Source: Tenebrio molitor
Taxonomy: Eukaryota; Arthropoda; Insecta; Coleoptera; Tenebrionidae
Direction: 5' to 3'
Assembly: GCF_963966145.1 (NCBI RefSeq)
Contig: NC_091047.1
Coordinates: 6,696,001-6,760,000, forward strand
Length of the DNA: 64,000 nucleotides
Shown here: positions 58,367 through 64,000 of the stretch, in pieces
Numbering within the stretch: position 1 is the stretch's first letter
How the letters are laid out: each line of letters begins with the position of its first letter
Made by a program: the position numbers and the translations under genes
Notes under the pieces: model-generated
Database searches by the model: none
Told to the model about the DNA's origin: nothing
What the model saw: only the letters and a program-made list of their open reading frames with translations

Positions 58367-61300
58367 AATTTTATACGTATTTAAAAACCTGCTTGGCGCT
58401 ACAGTTCCCGCTAACTAAAGTCGTGATTAAAATAAACATAAAACGATATAGATTTATGCAATTATAACCTGCCAGAAAGAGATGAATTCGTCAACAAGAT
58501 AATTAGAGTCATGATTAAATTATAAGGGTGACGTAATACGGCCCATTTAGTTTTAGATTTTAACTATTCAAGTCAGAAAAATGATTCCTCTTATTTTTAA
58601 CAAAACATAAATTTTACTTTGTAACTTGGGTTTATCACAGTTAATACCTTTTTTGATATTTTTATTCAAACATGCCACCTATATTTATTTTTGTTATACA
58701 GGGTGTTTTTGAAATAGACGTTCATTATAGGCTATGATGAGAAAAAGTCATTTTCCCACGTTAATAACTGGATAAATGGATTCCTGGACTTTTTAAATCT
58801 TTAAACAGCTCACATTTATTTTGTTTTGGTATGCATAAAAAACGATTTTTCTTTAAAATGAGTTCTTTACAAGGATATTGTAAATTAAATCAATTAAACG
58901 AGAATCTTCGATGTTTGCTGTGTCAAATATCTGTTTAATAAATATGTAATCTTTGATTCGTTATTGGATACATTTCTATACAAAATAAAGTCAAAATTTC
59001 TTCAGATTCTACTTACATTTATTTGAATAAATTCATCAAGTATTCCATACATCTACATACCAACCAAGTTAAGATTCCGATTTGTACAGTTAAGTGGATG
59101 AAATATTAATTGTGGTGTGATACATTAACACTCATGAGACCACCCAATACGAGTTCAATGCACTTTAAGACTAACAAAGATTATTCCATCGCTCTGAACT
59201 GCTTCTTATTCGTAAAATATGTACATTCAAAAATTGTCAGAAATTTTAAATACAGTAATAAAGGCCAAAACTGTTCAATGCAATGTGACGAAAAGTGTAC
59301 ATACCTAAATATTTTTGGACCTTGTCCAAATGTTGCATCAAATCGAAAATTTTTCTTTGTCACCCTGTATATCGGCACAATTTGCAATCGTAATTTTAAC
59401 GAACATAAATCGCGTCGAACAAGTCAAATTCGTACTGGCGAAGGGGGCGATTATTTTTTACGATTGTTCCCCACCAGGTCAACCCCGGAACTCGCGAAAC
59501 AAATCACCCACCCTCGGCCGGAAAATCAAAAACGTCCGAAACGAGGCGACCCGTCCCTAAAATCTCGTCCGCCGCTATGAAAAATGAAAATGCGTGCCCG
59601 AATCGGCCGCAAATCGCCAAATTTAAATGAAACAGCGCTGCGGCCGACCATCGAAACCCCAATCCCGCGCCCCCACGAGCGAAAACCGCCCTTAAGGGCC
59701 GCGAACGTGTCAGTCGGATCGCGAGTTTCTCGATCGTGCCGCCATGCAAATTGGGTTTGTTTCGTCAAAAGAAGTCGTCGGACATGGCGCATCTTCCCTG
59801 CATAACTGAATTGCCATAATAAAGTCGGAGCACCATTACGAGGGCCATCAGATCAAAGAGCGCGCGAAAAAGGACCGTAAAAAGATGAAATCGCGCCCCG
59901 ACATTTCCGCTTACTTATCGATAATTACGCGAACAACTGGCCCCGGCGACGGAGAAACCGCCACTGATTGTCCCGGACGGACACAATGGGGGCCCTTTGA
60001 CCCGCCGCCCGAGGGCAACCAAATAATATACGGGGTCACTCAAAATCCGGGGTCAACCTCATAGAATATTGATGTTTCCTCGATCGGAGCGACCTCTGGC
60101 TGACGTTTACACCATGCATATTCAGCGCCACCATCCAACAAACCATCAACAAATTCCAAAATAGAACGATGAATAAAACACGGGGACACTACGACACTCT
60201 TCCGTCTCAAATTTAAATCACCGAAATATTATTATCATTTACAAACGAGCCCCCCATAAACAGATCCGACATAAAACCCCCCATTTATGATGAGACGTCG
60301 ATACACGAGCACATCCAGATTAAAATCTGACAGTTACGTTATACTCGTAAAATGCTCCTCCGTACGGTTTAAATGTGTCATGTATACATAATAAAACAAA
60401 AGTGCCAACATAACCTGACTAATTACTCTGACTGGGGTGCTAAAAATTCTATTGGGCCACGTGCTACAATAATTTTTTTAGAGACAATATTCCACGGAAA
60501 CTTCCAAAGACTGTTTTAACTGCACTGATACAGTGGAGTTTTTTAAAAACTAATCTTAACAAAAATTAATTTCAAGCGAAAATCATGAATCATGTGAGGA
60601 AATCTCTGCTGACACATCCGGAAGTATTTAAAATTCCATCAATTTTTTCCCCAGTTTGCGATAATTTGGCTCTTTTATTTAATTCGTAGCGCAGACAAAG
60701 TCAAGCAGCGAACTCAATGTTTGCAATGGTGTAGGAAAATGGCAACAGCGCTAATTTAGAAGTAGTTTTTGCGTGACGTGTAAATTATGTAAATGATTTC
60801 GGACGCATATTGAGCAGTTTGGAGCGATTTGAATGTAAAAAATGATCGGAAACCTCCAATTAAGAGCGTTTTAATAATGTGGCAACGTTCGGCGAGAGCA
60901 TTGATCATTGGTCGAATGCAGTCACGTGAATGCAGAGATCCAGTCATGTGACAACTCCGAATGATTATAATTGGATTTCTAGGAACACGTACAGCTTTGC
61001 ACTAACAAGAAGTCATAAATAGTAAGGTGGAGTGAATTTACGAGAGCTTAACAGTGACATTTGGAGTTGCGCTTGATTAAATCGCGTCGATAAATCGCGA
61101 AAATTCGTCAAGAAGATGGTCCAAGCTGACGCGTGCGGTCCGAAAATAAATTTAATAAGCGAGTAAGCAGGTTCCGGCGGCTGCTTAAAAATAGATCGCG
61201 TATTTCTCAATGAAATTCCTCTCGGATGCAAATGGGCTTCAACCCCGCCGGTAACGGCGATATTTAAAATTTAACAGTCGGCCGGCTCCTCCACTCCCGG

Positions 61301-62640
61301 AGCCAATTCTCCAAATGGAACGGGAAGAGCTACACGTGTAAAAGATTGAATAGGTAATTCGGCGAGCGAAAATAAGAAAGACAGTGATGTATGTAGCAGT
61401 AAGGTCGAACCGATCCCGAGATCCCACTTTACCTTCGCCGCCTCCAGCACGTGATGCACCACAACGATTCACGGCGTCCTCACGACGCGATCGCACACAA
61501 GACACTGTTGTGCCCCGACAGCAGCTGCCAAAGAAATCAGTGCGTTATCGGCAGCCTTGTGGACACACTCGGAGGAACATCTGGCAGGAGGCCTCATTGT
61601 TCGCGGCGCGCAGGGCCGGACGGCCATTCAGCCGAAGGGCTTTTATAAATATGCACGGCCATGCCTCTTGTTCGGTCGTACACGTGCGAAACGGAATTTT
61701 TCACGACGGGAAATCGACGAGGGTCTTGGTGGGAAAGCGACCACATGGACCAGCAGTCGATGAGATACATCCGCCGAATTTGTTTCGGACGTTGTAAGGA
61801 CGCCGCGATTCGGGGGCGACTGTTAAGGTTCGGATCAATTGGTGACAGTTCTTACCGACGGGGGGCGACCTGCAACAAACCAAAATTACTTTAGGGCTGG
61901 AAGGGTGAAGGAGGTAGATGCGGCACAAAGAGTGACTACCCGCGTGGTCATAAATTCTCGCTGCGACTGTGCGCTCACGTTCACATTTCGCGCTGTAAAC
62001 CAATTTGGCTCCAACAAGTCATCTTTCATTATTCGCCCTTGAAAGGTTGGCGAATTGTTAAACGATACCTTTAGGTATTTATTCGACAAAGGGGATTCGG
62101 TTAGAATTTTCCTCCAAAATATTTTAGGATCAATGACATTTCCGGTCCCGCTTCCCGGATATAACCCCCAATATATTGTTCATAATTTAATTAGTTGCTG
62201 AGGACGTTTATAATTGGACTAAATCACACTAGATGCCGGTAGTGTTTTTAATAAAAGGATGTCAAAGGCGTAAATTCTGTAACAGAAGAGAATTTTCAGT
62301 TTTGCTCTACGAGTATTCTGCTGGAGCTAAATTTCACAAGTTTCTGTACAACGCTACTTTATTTCGAAATTTCAAAAAACAGAAAATCAAATTCCAAAAT
62401 TTAGCCGTCATCGTCATTTAGATAATCTAACCATTTTACCTTTTGGTTCCAAAAACAATAAAATACCCATTTAAGATGTGTAATTGAAAATAATAAGTGA
62501 GAATTGCTTTCATTTTGTATCATACCGCGTGATCGAAAAAAACAATTGAGTAAACCACGATTATCACGTTTCGGTTGGTAGCACCAGTTTAAATATTGCT
62601 TAAATATTGTCAAGTTTCTCTGTTAGAAGTTATAGTATTG
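58367..62640. other. Non-coding region, GC-rich from 59.4 to 61.9 kb
   Basis: TACAGGGTGTTTTTGAAATA at 58699 and an inverted CACCCTGTA at 59362-59370 could be the two ends of one decayed element of about 670 bp, but beyond the first eight bases the ends do not match. From 59.4 to 61.9 kb the sequence is GC-rich and CpG-containing, with many overlapping short frames on both strands, none with a domain or splice pattern. GCCGCCATG occurs at about 59738. Confidence 0.35.
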
Positions 62641-62925
62641 CCGTTATAACTTTTATCTGCTCCGCCCACTAAAATTGACCAATCAGAATCAAAGCCAGAT
62701 TCAATCTGTACAACTTTGCATCACATTTGCCACGTAAAAAAGTTAAGGTTAGAATTTTGCTGTCGAGTCCACAATTATTGTTTTAGGTTCTAAAAAATAA
62801 AATGTCATTAAGACAATTCGAATGTCAGAAAATTTTACTGTGTAAATCAGATCATCTTAACAAACTATTTGATTGGTAACTAAGAAAATGAAAAGGGCGG
62901 GGCAGATAAAATGTTACGTTGTCCT
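62641..62925. mobile_element. MITE with TTTTATCTGCYCCGCCC ends
   Basis: The left TAACTTTTATCTGCTCCGCC (then CACTAAAATTGACCAATCA) is mirrored by the right inverted TAACATTTTATCTGCCCCGC with similar downstream ACCAATCA. The inverted ends are about 45 bp with several differences. It is non-coding. Confidence 0.7.
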
Positions 62926-63211
62926 TAGTATAGAGCACTTAACAACAGCAATAAATATTTGATCCACAGGGCTACCAACTGAAACCTATGAGACTCAGGG
63001 GTCAGGGGTTATTCGATCGCACAATATTTATAAATATAAATAAAAAAAAAACAGTGTTTCTCAAACTCTTTAGAAAGGCCATTCTCTGAAACGACAAAGT
63101 TTTGCAGCTCATGCAGTTTTAATGGCGGAGGAAGATGTTTTATTGAAATTATTATTTATCACTTACGGATAAGAAACATGATACGCTATCGGTAACGTTT
63201 CAGTTTATTGT

Positions 63212-63355
63212 ATCGGGTGTTCATTTAAATTTATCCTCAAAGTAGGCGTGGAAGAGTCGATTGTGAACGCACCACGGATTACAGATCACGAATCAGCTGT
63301 TTAAATCACTTTTTGCTTTGTTTTTATTCTGCAGGCGAGTTGATGAATACCCGAT
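63212..63355. mobile_element. Short MITE, CGGGTGTT ends, copy 2
   Basis: Shares CGGGTGTTCATTTAAATTTA, CCTCAAAGTAGGCGTGGAAG and GTGAACGCACCAC with the minus strand of 58229-58366. The remaining CACTTTTTGC-TTTGTTTTTATTC segment appears in inverted orientation relative to the other copy, so the two copies differ by an internal inversion. Confidence 0.75.
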
Positions 63356-64000
63356 AGTTCCAAACATATTAAAAATACATTTCGGTCTTTGAATAATAAG
63401 TAGGTTGGAATTCTGGTTTTGGTCCGTTCTAGTTTTATTTCAACAATAGTTCACGTCCCCAACACTCCAGTTTAACCGGAAATGACCCTAACTTTTCTTG
63501 AAATGGGATACTTCACAATACAGATGTGACAGGGATGCGAATTTCATTGCTTAAACACCTTTTATGAATGACGTGAAATTTTTTGTGAATTTTAAATTAA
63601 AATATGTATTTCTTTCAGTCATCGCTGTAACAGGAAAAATTTGATCTGTCATCAAAATACTTTGCACAATTTATTGATATTTTATTTTTTCCAACGTCCC
63701 TAAAGAACTTGTTTATAATTTTCTACTTGTAAAGAAAAATTCAGCAAGGCAGGGACTCTCAAACTTTTTGAAACAGTGATCCAAATTTTGACACGATAAG
63801 CTCTCCCAACCCTGTCCTGATAAAAAGCACTGAATTAATAATAATACATAATTATTTTCATTCATTCCCTTTTTGATTATGTATTTATATTTATATACTT
63901 TCAAGATTCATCAAAGGGTCTTACTGCACTGCTCAACTAAATTTTGAAATCAAAAAGAAACGACCCCGATTTTCCATTTGTTCACATCAACCTGAATTTC
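63356..64000. other. AT-rich end of window, nothing recognised
   Basis: No gene or complete element. ATCAAAAAGAAA near 63949 resembles the terminus of element F and could be the start of another copy cut by the window edge. Confidence 0.3.

Noticed and set aside
59110..59580. 156-aa plus-strand open frame
   Set aside because: It crosses the junction of AT-rich DNA, a possible transposon end and a GC-rich block, with mixed composition and no domain.
62985..63012. TCAGGGGTCAGGGG, resembling the beetle telomere repeat TCAGG
   Set aside because: Only two imperfect units are present, not a telomeric array.

Overview
The window is insect nuclear DNA, most likely from a beetle. Three multi-exon genes can be rebuilt from it. 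Most of their introns are only 47-54 bp, a size typical of tenebrionid beetles such as Tribolium, and the non-coding DNA is AT-rich and full of short terminal-inverted-repeat elements. There is no bacterial-style gene organisation. The species call is inference.

Genes lie only in the first 17 kb. (1) 3565-4620, minus: a complete Cdk4/6-type cyclin-dependent kinase, 300 aa in four coding exons. (2) 7962-14604, plus: a 1211-aa type I membrane protein in eight coding exons, with a signal peptide, a long Pro/Ser/Thr-rich mucin-like ectodomain, a SEA domain flanked by EGF-like modules, one membrane span and a cytoplasmic tail. (3) 15398-16898, plus: a 385-aa secreted protein in eight exons, with a six-cysteine clip-like module followed by two CUB-like domains, a TATA box upstream and AATAAA downstream. 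All splice phases in these three models agree and each CDS length is a multiple of three. A possible minus-strand terminal exon (14949-15017), with a polyadenylation signal beyond it, lies between genes 2 and 3.

From about 17 kb to 64 kb I find no host coding gene. Part of this is transposon debris: a 1.46-kb hAT-type element with a perfect 8-bp target-site duplication, a second hAT-type element rich in ATCGATGT-like motifs, the 3' end of a non-LTR retrotransposon, a Tigger/pogo-like element, several mariner/Tc1-type MITEs, and a palindromic MITE group sharing the core GCAACCCACAATAC. Some elements are nested, which gives relative ages.

The rest, mainly 18.5-24.5, 34.4-35.8, 40.4-41.7, 43.4-44.3 and 46.8-61.9 kb, alternates with the repeats as GC-richer, repeat-poor DNA. 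It carries clusters of TTAATTAA and several GCCGCCATCTT-like (YY1/Pho-type) motifs. This could be the regulatory landscape or a giant intron of a developmental gene outside the window, but that is inference. I found no CRISPR array, rRNA or convincing tRNA, and no clear new system. The most useful leads are the membrane mucin, the uncharted minus-strand exon, the nested transposons and the motif-rich gene desert.
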